A stretch of 64,000 nucleotides of DNA, from the NCBI GenBank assembly GCA_963800255.1, contig CAWDAK010000022.1, forward strand, positions 62,001 to 126,000, in the 5' to 3' direction. Positions 1 to 9,411 of this stretch are shown here, one piece after another. A program made the translations under genes and the position numbers. Below the pieces are notes generated by a model. That model made no database searches. It had not been told where the DNA came from and saw nothing but the letters and a program-made list of their open reading frames with translations. Within the stretch, counting starts at the first letter, position 1. The number at the start of each line of letters is the position of its first letter. This DNA is from DATFVA01 sp963800255 (lineage in GTDB: Bacteria > Bacteroidota > Ignavibacteria > Ignavibacteriales > Ignavibacteriaceae).

Positions 1-548
1 AAGCGGTCGAATACCTTGCTACGATAAGATTTGAACCCGGTATTCCTTCCGAGCCAGAAAGGTGAGTTGGTTGACAATGCGAAGATATGGGGTAGAAAAT
101 ATCGTGCGGCATTCATAATGTGCAGAGCTGTTTCACGGTCGTCCACGCCCACATGTACATGCAGTCCGAAAATCAGGTTAGCCCTGGCAACCTGCTGCAT
201 ATCTGTAACAATTGTTTTATACCTCGGGTGTGAAGTTATTTTCTGATCCTTCCAGTGTGAAAAGGGATGCGTACCGGCTGCAGCTATCCTTAAGCTTTTG
301 TTCATTGCCAGTTTGGCTAGGTCGCTTCTCAGCCTTGTAACCTGCTGCCGTGCATCATGGATATCTTTACAGATATTTGTACCGACTTCAACAACCGATT
401 GATGCATTTCCGGCTTAACATTTTCAGCAAGGATCATTTTGCCGTCTTCAAGTATCTGCTGAATATGCGAGCGAAGCTCCCGCGATTCGGGGTCGATTAT
501 CTGGAATTCCTCTTCAATTCCTAACGTAAATAATCCCGGCTCAGTCAT
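1..548 (-). CDS. Carboxylate-amine ligase, GCS2/YbdK family (partial, C-terminus off the window)
   Basis: The first 182 codons are present; the rest lies beyond base 1. The start is the ATG at 546-548. The N-terminus 'MTEPGLFTLGIEEEFQIIDP' carries the 'GIEEE' metal/ATP motif of the GCS2 fold, and 'GLHVHVGVDD' near residue 135 is the second family signature. Members join an amino group to a carboxylate using ATP, as glutamate-cysteine ligase does, but YbdK-type enzymes mostly have unknown substrates. The gene is followed on the same strand-side neighbourhood by an ATP-grasp gene (upstream in transcription, 23 bp gap) and an esterase, suggesting a shared small-molecule or peptide pathway. Family assignment is firm; substrate is unknown. 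Confidence 0.9.
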   Translation of the reverse strand, partial: MTEPGLFTLGIEEEFQIIDPESRELRSHIQQILEDGKMILAENVKPEMHQSVVEVGTNICKDIHDARQQVTRLRSDLAKLAMNKSLRIAAAGTHPFSHWKDQKITSHPRYKTIVTDMQQVARANLIFGLHVHVGVDDRETALHIMNAARYFLPHIFALSTNSPFWLGRNTGFKSYRSKVFDR

Positions 549-570
549 ATTATTTTAATATTTATTAATG

Positions 571-1527
571 TCATTTCAGATCTTTATCATTCACAAACGA
601 ATCCATAAAACTGCCCCAGGTAAGATTATTCTTTCCCGGTTTATGTTCTTTAGCTTTCCTTATCGCCATATTAGCAGAAGCTTCTACTATCCACTCAAAA
701 TTTTCCTCACCCACAGAATTTATATCCGCATCCGGTGCCGGATTGCAGAAATCGATAGCATAGGGTACACCGTTCCTCATTGCTAATTCAACAGTATTAA
801 AATCGTAGCCGAGAGCCCTGTTTATACTCAGCACTGCTTCTTCAAGCTGGTTAAGCAGCTTCTTTTCCTCTTTCATTTTACCTTTAACATAGCGAAGATG
901 ATGAGGCTGCCTAGGGTCGTACTGCATAATATGCACATCTTTTCTGTCGAGACAGTAGCACCTGTAATAAGTATCAAATACTATTTCCTCCTGAAGCATC
1001 ATAACCAGCTGACCTGTTTCGTTATAAGCTTTGAAGAAATCATCTGAATTATTAAGCTTATAAACATTCTTCCAGCCGCCGCCTGCAAAAGGCTTGAAGT
1101 AGGCAGGAAAGCCCACATACTCAAACATACTTTCCCAGTTGAGGGGATATGCCAGATTGCGGAATGAATATTCATTAGTATCAGGAGGATGTTGATTGGA
1201 GGGGAGAAGGACAGTTTTCGGAACAGCCACATTAAGTTTGGTCATCAGGGCATTATTGAAAAATTTATCATCGGCAGTCCACCAGAAAGGATTGTTTATA
1301 ACAGCCGCTCCTGACAGTGCAGCATTTTTAAGGTATGCACGGTAGAAAGGAACGTCCTGAGAGATCCGGTCGATTATTACATCATATCCGCAATTCTCTC
1401 CCTGTTCAACTTTATCAATTTTAACAAATTCGGCCTGAATACCGTCTTCATGTTTAGAGTTTACTCTTTCGACGAAAGCAGGGGGGTAGGTATTTTCCTG
1501 GCCGAAAAGAATTCCTATTTTCTTCAT
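571..1527 (-). CDS. ATP-grasp family ligase, RimK-like
   Basis: 318 aa. The central region shows an ATP-grasp layout: a lysine in 'YFKPFAGGGW' (K145, glycine-rich loop 149-151), 'LQEEI' at 178-182 where the adenine-contacting acidic residues usually lie, and the metal-binding set in 'TVELAM' (E247), 'IDF' (D259) and 'NPAPD' (N262). ATP-grasp enzymes form amide or related bonds through an acyl-phosphate. It lies between a GCS2 ligase gene 23 bp downstream and an esterase gene 92 bp upstream, all on the minus strand. GCS2 plus ATP-grasp pairs are known as putative amidoligase cassettes making unidentified peptides or amides. The substrate cannot be read from sequence. Confidence 0.8.
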   Translation of the reverse strand: MKKIGILFGQENTYPPAFVERVNSKHEDGIQAEFVKIDKVEQGENCGYDVIIDRISQDVPFYRAYLKNAALSGAAVINNPFWWTADDKFFNNALMTKLNVAVPKTVLLPSNQHPPDTNEYSFRNLAYPLNWESMFEYVGFPAYFKPFAGGGWKNVYKLNNSDDFFKAYNETGQLVMMLQEEIVFDTYYRCYCLDRKDVHIMQYDPRQPHHLRYVKGKMKEEKKLLNQLEEAVLSINRALGYDFNTVELAMRNGVPYAIDFCNPAPDADINSVGEENFEWIVEASANMAIRKAKEHKPGKNNLTWGSFMDSFVNDKDLK

Positions 1528-1619
1528 AGAAATTTGCCTGTTGGTTAGGGTGAAAAATATTGAAATGTTCTAAAACTGAAATTAAGGTAACTATTCTAAA
1601 ATTGAATTACAATTCCCTG

Positions 1620-2354
1620 TTATTGAAATTCAGTAACGTGAATTTGTGAAAGGTAAGCAGGGAACATCTCCTTCCACCATTGCCAGTCGTGCCCCGCACC
1701 CTGTCTTATATCAAGCCAGTGTTTTATTCCTTTACGATTGAGGATATTTGAGAGATTCACGTTTTCCTGGAGGCACATATCCTGGTCGCCTGTTCCTAGT
1801 GCAATGCCCATGTTCCTGATTTTACTCAGATACCATTCATCATTGAGGTTCGGCAGATAATCAGGAGGATTATTCAGGTAGCAGTTATCATCGTAGTATC
1901 CCATAATGAATTGCTTGATATCAAAAGCACCTCCCATACAGAACAGGTAGCTTACAAGGTCCGGATGGCGGAACGCAATATTGGCAGCGTGGTAGGCTCC
2001 GAAACTTGCTCCGGCAAGTGCAACCTTGCTGAAGCCGGAGTCATGCCGGGCGTATTCTATTATGTCATTAAGAATCACGTTCTCATAGCCGTTGTGGGTT
2101 TTGACCCTGTCGGCAGGATGGATGGAATAATTATACCAGCTGTCTGCATCAATGCTATCGGGACAGTAAATCTTGACGTGACCCGATTCTATCAGGTGGG
2201 AAACGGAGTCAATCAGACCAAAATCCTTAAGTTCATAATATCTGGCATGGGAGGTAGGAAAAGCTATTACCGGGTAGCCTGAATGACCGAATTCCAGCAG
2301 CTCGAATTCGCGGCTCAGGTAATTAGTATACCATTTATGATATGCTTCTTTCAA
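1620..2354 (-). CDS. Alpha/beta-hydrolase, putative esterase family
   Basis: 244 aa, no signal peptide. The nucleophile elbow is 'GASFG' with Ser117, and the C-terminal 'GAGHDW' supplies the likely catalytic His222; an acidic residue in 'GTGDQD' near 190 fits the triad. This is the pattern of the D-esterase/'putative esterase' group whose members hydrolyse esters or act as acyltransferases. It is first in transcription order before the ATP-grasp and GCS2 genes, with 92 bp to the next gene, so it may process their product, or act as a condensing partner. That link is contextual only. Confidence 0.78.
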   Translation of the reverse strand: MKEAYHKWYTNYLSREFELLEFGHSGYPVIAFPTSHARYYELKDFGLIDSVSHLIESGHVKIYCPDSIDADSWYNYSIHPADRVKTHNGYENVILNDIIEYARHDSGFSKVALAGASFGAYHAANIAFRHPDLVSYLFCMGGAFDIKQFIMGYYDDNCYLNNPPDYLPNLNDEWYLSKIRNMGIALGTGDQDMCLQENVNLSNILNRKGIKHWLDIRQGAGHDWQWWKEMFPAYLSQIHVTEFQ

Positions 2355-2466
2355 ATATCTTTTGCGTCCGCTTCAGTCAGTGTTTGATGCTGTGATTATT
2401 GGCTGCAAATATATGAAATATAGATTTGAAAGCAACCCGGATTAACGGGGAAAGTACAAAAACGAC

Positions 2467-3691
2467 TTATTTTTTAAGCTTAAAATTGGTTTCAAATGAA
2501 TTTATCAAATCAAGATATTTTTCAAGATAATTAGGCAGCAGGTAGTTCTTCTTTACAGATTCTCTGGCCTTTTTTCCCATACTCATCCTTAACTTTTTAT
2601 CTTTCAGCAATTTTACCATCTTCTCTGCGGTTTCTTCTATGGATGATACAAGGCAGCCATTTTCCCCATCCTTTATCTGGTAGCGTATCCCTCCTACATT
2701 GCCGCCGATTACCGGGGTTCCTTTCCACATTGCTTCAGTCACCGTTAACCCGAATCCCTCACGTAAAGATTTTTGCAGTATTATTTCTGATTTTCTCTGA
2801 AGAGCATTTACCAGGGCAGTATCCTGCTTACTTAAAATTATTATCCTGTCCTCCCGATGCTTCAGCATGGACTGGTAGACTTCCTCTCCCTCAGGATCGT
2901 CAGTAGCTACGTTACCCAAAAGTACAAGGGTTGCATCAACCTCATTCCTTGCTTTTTTGAATGCCTTTATCACCCCTTCAGGATCCTTCCATTTATCAAA
3001 CCTGGAAACCTGTGCTACAATAGGCAGATCGGTGGGGATATCGTAGTGTGCCAGCCTTTCGTTTACCTCATCATCGCTCATTTCTTTGTTTGTCAAGGAG
3101 AAAGGATTTATTGCGGGCTGAAAAAATACCTGTGGAGTATTTGAGTTTCTGTTTGTAATCATTAAGAGTATATATTACTGCATCATACTTTTCTATAAAG
3201 TTTTTCAGGTAATCCCAGAGTTCAGTATTAGGCTCCGTAAGATCAATATGACAGCGCCATATCCACGGACCCCGTTTTGTGTAATGTTCTATCATAGGCA
3301 GCGGCTGGGGGTCGTGAATAATTACAACATCATGCTTAAGATGATTTCTTATAGCGTTTTCTGCGATTACCTGTTCATAAATTTCTTTCTTTGTCTTTGA
3401 AAGATTTATTTTTGCCCCCTGAAGTGCATTATGCATTTTTTTTGTGATACTGAAGAAATCGGGGGTTCCTTGTATCGTCCGCCAGCCGGTTTCTATACCC
3501 ACATTATTAAACAGGAGCACGAGCGACGAGAGAAGCTGCGCTACTCCTCCTCCATAAAAAGTTGAATTTATACAGACAATGTGCCGGTCCATTAAAGGTC
3601 TGGCCTTGTTAAGTATCCTGTCAATTGCCTTAGACCCTATATATTGTTCATATTCTTCAAGGCTAGCTTCATTTCTGTCTAAGTTTGCCAT
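2467..3691 (-). CDS. treT: Trehalose synthase TreT-type GT4 glycosyltransferase, frameshifted
   Basis: Read as two overlapping frames: residues from 3691 down to about 3142 give the N-terminal half ('FYGGGVAQLLSS', 'HNALQG', 'WIWRCHIDL'), and from about 3140 down to 2467 the C-terminal GT4 half ('VAQVSRFDKWKDPEG', 'SLREGFGLTVTEAMWKGTP', 'GNVGGI'). Removing one A from the AAA complementary to 3140-3142 joins '...KQKL' to 'NTPQVFFQPAINPF' and gives about 407 aa, the normal TreT length. TreT makes trehalose from a nucleotide-glucose and glucose; GT4 relatives with other acceptors are possible. The conserved residues on both sides of the break argue for a sequencing insertion rather than decay. 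Confidence 0.82.
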
Positions 3692-4072
3692 TTGTCGTCC
3701 GATTATTTTCTTAATGTTATGTTTATAAAATACTTACGGGAATGACAAATCCAATTTTTTGATGTGAAATCTGCAGGAAATTGAGCAGTGTCACAATATA
3801 CCCTGCCCGCCCTTTATAACGTTGTTTCCCCGTAGTTTGCTCGGTCTAAAGACGGCTCAAAGACGATTCATCTCACTTTTTTGGGGGTTTTAATGTTGAA
3901 ATGTTGAACAGATGTAGAACTTTTTAACACAGATAAGTAAGCCGTTAGTCTAAAGATAGTTCCAGGTCTCTATCCTGAACAAAGGCACAATAAAGTTAAA
4001 GCAAAAATACAAAATCTTCGGCAGGAGAACCAGCCGGGAAGCTAACCTGGAGGTGAAATTTAATCGCACTGC
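3692..4072. other. Intergenic stretch between aroF and treT
   Basis: 381 bp without a credible gene. It holds the upstream region of the trehalose synthase gene and the downstream region of aroF. An imperfect G/C-rich dyad around 4015-4045, followed on the minus strand by a T-containing stretch, could be a weak aroF terminator, but a two-base bulge makes it unconvincing. No repeat, RNA gene or clear promoter was recognised. Confidence 0.5.
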
Positions 4073-5089
4073 TCAGCAGATTTTGCGTCCTATAACCTCA
4101 GCTATAGCACTGACCTGCTGCATAAGCATGGTAAAGTCTTCTGGAAGAAGCGCTTGCGGGCCGTCAGATAAAGCATTTTCAGGGTCATGATGGACTTCAA
4201 TCATAAGAGCATCACATCCGGCAGCAACTGCAGCCCGGGCCATCGGTAGCACTTTATCCCGCATTCCTGTAGCGTGCGAGGGATCTGCAGCAACAGGGAG
4301 GTGACTCCTCTTATGAATAACCGGAATAGCGGAAAGGTCGAAGGTATTCCTTGTATTGGTTTCAAATGTTCTTATTCCTCTTTCACACAGCATAACCTGC
4401 TCGTTTCCATTAGCAAGGATGTATTCAGCTGACATCAGCAAATCATCAATCGTTGCGGCAAGTCCTCTTTTAAGCATTACCGGTTTTGAAGTTTTTCCTA
4501 TTTCCCTCAACAGGGAGAAGTTTTGCATATTCCTGGCTCCAACCTGGAAAATATCCGTGTATTTTTCCACCAGGGGAATATGGTTGATCTCAAGAACTTC
4601 TGTGATCATTACAAGATTATTTTCATCAGAAGCTTTACGCATTAACTTCAATCCTTCCTCCCCAAGTCCCTGGAAGGAGTAAGGAGATGTTCTCGGTTTG
4701 AATGCGCCGCCTCTTAATACTTTTGCACCGGCTTTTGATACAATTTCTGCCAGCCTGAAGATCTGATCTTCATTTTCAATTGAGCAGGGACCCGCCATCA
4801 CGATAACTTCATTCCCGCCGATTTCAACATCTTTTACTTTAAGAATAGTGTCCTCTTTTTTATATGCTCTTCCTGCAAGTTTAAACGGTTCGGTAATACG
4901 GAAAACATCGGCTACGCCGTCTAGTATCTTAACTTTCCTGATATCAAACTCAGGCCTCACACCAATAGCACCCAGTACGATCTGTTCCTCACCAGTAGAT
5001 TTGTGGATAGAAAACCCGAAACCTTCAAGGTGTTTTATAACATTTTCCAGCTGGGAATCTGTGATATTTTTTTCCAGTACTACAACCAA
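4073..5089 (-). CDS. aroF: 3-deoxy-7-phosphoheptulonate (DAHP) synthase, type I-beta
   Basis: 338 aa, the same length as the well-known Thermotoga-type enzyme. An N-terminal ferredoxin/ACT-like regulatory segment (about residues 1-70) precedes the TIM barrel. The barrel shows 'AGPCSIE', the substrate-binding 'GGAFKPRTSPYSFQG', 'ITEV' and 'DPSHATG', with 'IEVHHDPENALSDGPQ' near the C-terminus. It condenses phosphoenolpyruvate and erythrose-4-phosphate, the first step of aromatic amino acid synthesis in the cytoplasm. The N-terminal domain suggests feedback by an aromatic end product. It follows a DUF1684 lipoprotein gene by 19 bp, so it is probably cotranscribed with mutS. Confidence 0.95.
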   Translation of the reverse strand: MVVVLEKNITDSQLENVIKHLEGFGFSIHKSTGEEQIVLGAIGVRPEFDIRKVKILDGVADVFRITEPFKLAGRAYKKEDTILKVKDVEIGGNEVIVMAGPCSIENEDQIFRLAEIVSKAGAKVLRGGAFKPRTSPYSFQGLGEEGLKLMRKASDENNLVMITEVLEINHIPLVEKYTDIFQVGARNMQNFSLLREIGKTSKPVMLKRGLAATIDDLLMSAEYILANGNEQVMLCERGIRTFETNTRNTFDLSAIPVIHKRSHLPVAADPSHATGMRDKVLPMARAAVAAGCDALMIEVHHDPENALSDGPQALLPEDFTMLMQQVSAIAEVIGRKIC

Positions 5090-5108
5090 TTGTTACTCCG
5101 AAATCAGC

Positions 5109-5723
5109 TTAATGAAATTTTTTCTCCCCGGCAGTTACCGCAAGGTCAAGATGATCCTCTTTGGTAGGAATGGCACACGAATACTTAGCGCTGTATGCAC
5201 AATAGGGATTGTAAGCCAGGTTAAAATCGACGGTGTAAACATAGTTACTATCGGGGTTTATATCAAAATCTATGTAACGGCCGACACCGTAACTTTCATT
5301 GCCGGTTGTTTTATCCGTGAACCATATACTATAATATTCCTCTCCGCCGGAAGTTGTCCCTTTGTACACATTAACTTTGTAAGGCTGGTTCTTGTAGTCG
5401 AAAACGGTATAACCATAACGAACCACTTTCCTTTCCTCTCCTTTTGTCCCAAATACCGTAATGGTATCTTTCTTAGGGTATTCAAACAGCCTGCTCTTGA
5501 AAACAAATCCGGGGTCCACATCAAAATAATTGAGAGGTTCAAATCGAATGGTTGTATCCTGAGTGAAGGGCGACTCAGGATTATTTTTCATGTAATCATT
5601 TTTTTCATTTCTATACTGCTCAATTTCATTAAAATACTGTTTCTCCTCAGGAGACTTTTTTTCTCCGCACGAAAAAAACAATACGGCAATGGAAATTGTT
5701 GCCAATAAGATTAGTGATTTCAT
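5109..5723 (-). CDS. DUF1684 family lipoprotein
   Basis: 204 aa. A hydrophobic signal segment ends in the lipobox 'LFFSC' (Cys19), so the protein is probably lipid-anchored. The C-terminal half has the DUF1684 signature 'AYNPYCAYS', 'YSCAIPTKED' and 'VTAGEK'. DUF1684 proteins are widespread in Bacteroidota with no established function. The start codon overlaps the end of mutS by 4 bp (5720-5723), indicating translational coupling, although the roles seem unrelated. Confidence 0.8.
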   Translation of the reverse strand: MKSLILLATISIAVLFFSCGEKKSPEEKQYFNEIEQYRNEKNDYMKNNPESPFTQDTTIRFEPLNYFDVDPGFVFKSRLFEYPKKDTITVFGTKGEERKVVRYGYTVFDYKNQPYKVNVYKGTTSGGEEYYSIWFTDKTTGNESYGVGRYIDFDINPDSNYVYTVDFNLAYNPYCAYSAKYSCAIPTKEDHLDLAVTAGEKKFH

Positions 5724-8338
5724 TGCATTTTCTCTTTAACTTTTTTCTTTAATTCGCTTAGCTTATTTAATGCTTCAAGCGGGGTAAGATTATTTATTTC
5801 AATATCTTCGATTTCCGTCCTTATTTTATCTTCCTTAAGTTCAAACAAACTAATCTGAAGGTCATCCTTCTGCTTCAGCTTCTTTAATTTTTCTTTTTTC
5901 TCCTCATAAGGAGTGAGCTCTTTGCTCTCAAGGTTCTGCAGAACTTCCTTTGCCCGGTTGGTTACGTAAACCGGGAGTCCTGCCATCTGAGCCACCTGTA
6001 TACCATAGCTATGATCGGCTCTGCCGGGATTGACTTTATGAAGGAAGATAACTTTGTCGTCGAACTCCCTTACCTCAACCTTATAATTTTTAATACGGGG
6101 ATATAACTCCGCCATTTCATTCAGCTCATGGTAATGAGTAGCAAATAATGTTTTGGCCGAGAGCTGAGGGTTTTCGTGAAGGTATTCTGTTATAGCCCAG
6201 GCTATTGAGATTCCATCAAAGGTACTTGTACCTCTTCCAATTTCATCCAGAAGGATCATACTCCGGGAAGTAGCATTGTTTAGAATATTAGCGGCTTCCT
6301 GCATCTCAACAAGAAAGGTACTTTCTCCGGCCGAGATATTATCGCTTGCACCTACCCGGGTGAATATCCGGTCGATTAGTCCTATGTGAGCTTCCTTTGC
6401 GGGAACGAAAGAACCGATCTGCGCAAGAAGGACTATAAGTCCCAGCTGACGCAGGTAAACCGATTTACCCGCCATATTAGGTCCCGTAAGAATAATGATC
6501 TGGTCAGTCTCATTATCAATCCTGCAGGAATTAGGAGTATACTTTTCTCCGGGAGGCAGAATCCTCTCAACAACGGGGTGGCGTCCATCGGTAATTTCTA
6601 TTTTATTTCCCTCATCAAGGAGGGGTTTTACATAGTTGTATTCATCAGCGCATTGGGCGAAAGAAAGAAAGCAGTCGAGCATCGCAATCATCCGTGCGTT
6701 CTGCTGAATATTCTCGGCTTCGTCAGAGGTGATTAATCGAATTTCATTGAATAGCTGTGACTCAAGCTCGTATATCTTCTCCTCGGCATTCAGGATCTTA
6801 TCTTCATAGTTCTTCAGTTCAGGAGTAATATATCTTTCAGAATTTACGAGAGTTTGCTTTCTTATATAATTATCGGGGATCTTCTCCTTATGTGCATTGC
6901 TTACTTCAATATAATACCCGAACACTCTGTTATAGTTAACCTTAAGAGAAGATATTCCAGTTCTTTCCCGTTCGCTCTTCTGAAGTCTGGCAATCCAATC
7001 CTTCCCGTGGAGCGATATATCTCTCAGATCATCAAGCTCAATACTGAACCCGGCTTTTATAACCCCGCCGTCTGCAATACTTAGCGGAGGGGAATCAACA
7101 ATTGATTTATCTATAGTTTGAATAAGCTTCTCGAGAGGAAGTAGTTTCTCGGTCAGTTGGACAAGAGTATCAACTTTTGCCTCATCCAGTAGTACCTTCA
7201 ACCGCGGAACTTTTTTAAGCGAAGATTTAAGAGCAACAATTTCCCGTGGATTTGCACGGCCCGTACAGACTTTAGATATCAACCTTTCAAGGTCGCCTAT
7301 CTCTTTAAGTTCACCGAAAAGTTTTTTCCTGAGTGTCTTTTTCTTGAGCAGCTCCTCTACACTTTCCTGCCTTTTCAGCACGGGTTCAAGCTGAATTAAG
7401 GGAGCAGTTATCCATTTTTTCAGGAGTCTTCCGCCCATTGCAGTTTCAGTTTTATCTAATATTTCAATTAAAGAACCCTCGCGTCCTCCATCCTGCATCG
7501 AATAGGTGATCTCAAGATTTCTTTTAGTGGAATAATCCAGTGCCATATACTCGGAAGGATTATAAACTGAAACCTTATTCAGGTGGGATAGATTTGCCTT
7601 CTGGGTTTCCTGCAGGTAATTCAGGACTGCGCCGCAGGAAATTATTCCGGCAGTGAGTCTCTCAACTCCAAAACCTTTAAGATTTACAGTCTTAAATTGC
7701 ATAAGCAGGAGATCTTTTGCGTACTCAAAATTGAATATCCAGTCATCCAGTTTTGTAATCCTGATGGAAGGATTAATTTTATGAACCTGTTTTGTGATCT
7801 CGTCTTTATCTTTTTTCTGGACAAGTATTTCGGCAGGGGAGATCGATTCAACCTGTTGGCCTATTAAAGAAGAAGCTATCTCAAATGTATAAAACTCGCC
7901 CGTTGATATATCACAGAAGGAAATTCCTGCAAAATCATCTTTTTTATATATCGCGAGAAGGTAATTGTTTTTCTTATGGTCAAGTAATTTATCTGATAGT
8001 GTTACGCCCGGGGTAATAACTTCAATAACCTCGCGTTTTACAATTCCTTTAGCGAATTTAGGATTTTCAACCTGTTCGCACACAGCTACCCTATAGCCTG
8101 CGCGGACAAGCTTGGGCAGATAGGTGTCGATTGCATGATGGGGGAATCCGGCAAGAGGAACATCCTCGGCAGCCCCATTCGCCCGTTTGGTAAGGGTAAT
8201 TCCCAGGACTTTGGAAGCAGTCTTTGCATCCTCGTCGAACGTCTCAAAGAAATCCCCGATCCTGAATAGCAAAATCGTATCAGGATTAGCTTCCTTGACC
8301 TTATAATACTGAGTCATTAAAGGGGTTTGCTGCTGCAT
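5720..8338 (-). CDS. mutS: DNA mismatch repair protein MutS
   Basis: 872 aa, full length for MutS1. The mismatch-reading Phe-X-Glu motif is in 'GDFFETF' (F30-F31-E32). The connector, lever and clamp regions follow, and the ATPase has Walker A 'GPNMAGKS' near residue 616, then 'STFLVEMQE', the Walker B 'ILLDEIGRGTSTFDG' and 'FATHYHEL'. It recognises base mismatches and recruits MutL; no mutL lies in the window. The start is ATG at 8338, with a 215-bp divergent gap to a methyltransferase gene. Confidence 0.98.
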   Translation of the reverse strand: MQQQTPLMTQYYKVKEANPDTILLFRIGDFFETFDEDAKTASKVLGITLTKRANGAAEDVPLAGFPHHAIDTYLPKLVRAGYRVAVCEQVENPKFAKGIVKREVIEVITPGVTLSDKLLDHKKNNYLLAIYKKDDFAGISFCDISTGEFYTFEIASSLIGQQVESISPAEILVQKKDKDEITKQVHKINPSIRITKLDDWIFNFEYAKDLLLMQFKTVNLKGFGVERLTAGIISCGAVLNYLQETQKANLSHLNKVSVYNPSEYMALDYSTKRNLEITYSMQDGGREGSLIEILDKTETAMGGRLLKKWITAPLIQLEPVLKRQESVEELLKKKTLRKKLFGELKEIGDLERLISKVCTGRANPREIVALKSSLKKVPRLKVLLDEAKVDTLVQLTEKLLPLEKLIQTIDKSIVDSPPLSIADGGVIKAGFSIELDDLRDISLHGKDWIARLQKSERERTGISSLKVNYNRVFGYYIEVSNAHKEKIPDNYIRKQTLVNSERYITPELKNYEDKILNAEEKIYELESQLFNEIRLITSDEAENIQQNARMIAMLDCFLSFAQCADEYNYVKPLLDEGNKIEITDGRHPVVERILPPGEKYTPNSCRIDNETDQIIILTGPNMAGKSVYLRQLGLIVLLAQIGSFVPAKEAHIGLIDRIFTRVGASDNISAGESTFLVEMQEAANILNNATSRSMILLDEIGRGTSTFDGISIAWAITEYLHENPQLSAKTLFATHYHELNEMAELYPRIKNYKVEVREFDDKVIFLHKVNPGRADHSYGIQVAQMAGLPVYVTNRAKEVLQNLESKELTPYEEKKEKLKKLKQKDDLQISLFELKEDKIRTEIEDIEINNLTPLEALNKLSELKKKVKEKMQ

Positions 8339-8553
8339 ACTGCATTTAAATTAAAAAATTAAAATATCTTAAACGAGCTAGAATATCAATTTAATTAGAA
8401 ATGGAGGGGATATAAAATCTGCAGGATTAATCAAGTCATCCCTGAAATTCCTTTTTGGACTCTCTGTTTAGGTGTCAGTCACAATAATATTATTTATTTT
8501 AACGTAAACTTTGGTGAAAAAATTAATAAGGTAAATATTGAAAGTGGAAGTAC

Positions 8554-9279
8554 ATGGAAGAGGAGATTCAGAACAGATTTGAACAAGCTTCTCAGTATGA
8601 AGCTTTTGTATCCTCAGTAATACCCATTTATTCACAGTTGCCTAAAATATTGTTATCGCATCTCAGCATACTAGCGGGCAGCAACGCAAAGCTGCTTGAT
8701 GTTGGCTGCGGTACCGGGACAAACATTGTAACATTTGCTACTCACCGGCCATATTGGACATTTGTTGGCGTAGATCCGGAAGAATCGATGTTGAGTTGGG
8801 CGAAAAACAAAGTGAACAGTATTAATGCTCAAAAGCGTGTTGCTTTTATCAAAGGAACTGTGGACGCCATCCCTAAAGAAATCAAATTCGATTTAGCCAC
8901 ATGCGTATTTGTTGAACATTTGCTTCCGGATGATGGAAGCAAGCATCATCTAATCGAAGGGATTTTTAACAATCTGGCAAATGGCGGATGGTTAATACAT
9001 GCCGGAATTTACGGCGATCTTGAAACAGAGTGGGCTAAAAAACGTTTGAAAACTTGGCTTGAGTATGTTTCCTTGCAAGGCAAACCGAAAGAAGTTCAGG
9101 AAAACGTCCGACGCCGGGCAACAATTGAAGACTCTTTAATTCCGGAAAAACGCATTGTAGAAATTATGGAGAACGTTGGATTTATAAATGTAGAACAAAT
9201 CTATCAGCTGCAATTATTTGGCGCATGGGCAGCGCAAAAACCAGTAACAGCAGGATTATTAAATAATAACAAAGATTAG
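8554..9279 (+). CDS. Class I SAM-dependent methyltransferase
   Basis: 241 aa. SAM-binding motif I is 'LLDVGCGTGTN' (residues 47-57), with the acidic end of strand 2 in 'FVGVDPEESML' and motif 'FDLATCVFVEHLL' at the catalytic-side strand. There is no feature naming the substrate. It is a single gene read away from mutS, with 132 bp to a second methyltransferase gene. The AT-rich gaps on both sides and the mix of unrelated small enzymes suggest an accessory segment. Confidence 0.8.
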   Translation: MEEEIQNRFEQASQYEAFVSSVIPIYSQLPKILLSHLSILAGSNAKLLDVGCGTGTNIVTFATHRPYWTFVGVDPEESMLSWAKNKVNSINAQKRVAFIKGTVDAIPKEIKFDLATCVFVEHLLPDDGSKHHLIEGIFNNLANGGWLIHAGIYGDLETEWAKKRLKTWLEYVSLQGKPKEVQENVRRRATIEDSLIPEKRIVEIMENVGFINVEQIYQLQLFGAWAAQKPVTAGLLNNNKD

Positions 9280-9303
9280 GGAGCGAGGGAATCTGAAACA
9301 CCA

Positions 9304-9396
9304 ATGATTTGTTTTTTCATACCGGAAGAAGTATTGGCACTGGCTCAGGAAACCGGTTTTAAGCTCATCCCGACCGGATCGCGTGCAAGAATGTAA
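9304..9396 (+). other. Short reading frame, possible gene remnant
   Basis: A 30-codon frame starts at ATG 9304 and encodes a peptide with 'EEVLALAQETGFKLIPTG', which resembles the C-terminal helix-strand of a small cytoplasmic enzyme. No ribosome binding site is obvious. It could be the tail of a deleted gene lying between two methyltransferases, or noise. Identity is not known. Confidence 0.25.
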
Positions 9397-9411
9397 TCAT
9401 AAAGGAAAAAT

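Noticed and set aside
4848..5708. 286-codon plus-strand frame opposite aroF and the DUF1684 gene
   Set aside because: It runs antisense to two well-supported genes; residues are typical of a shadow frame.
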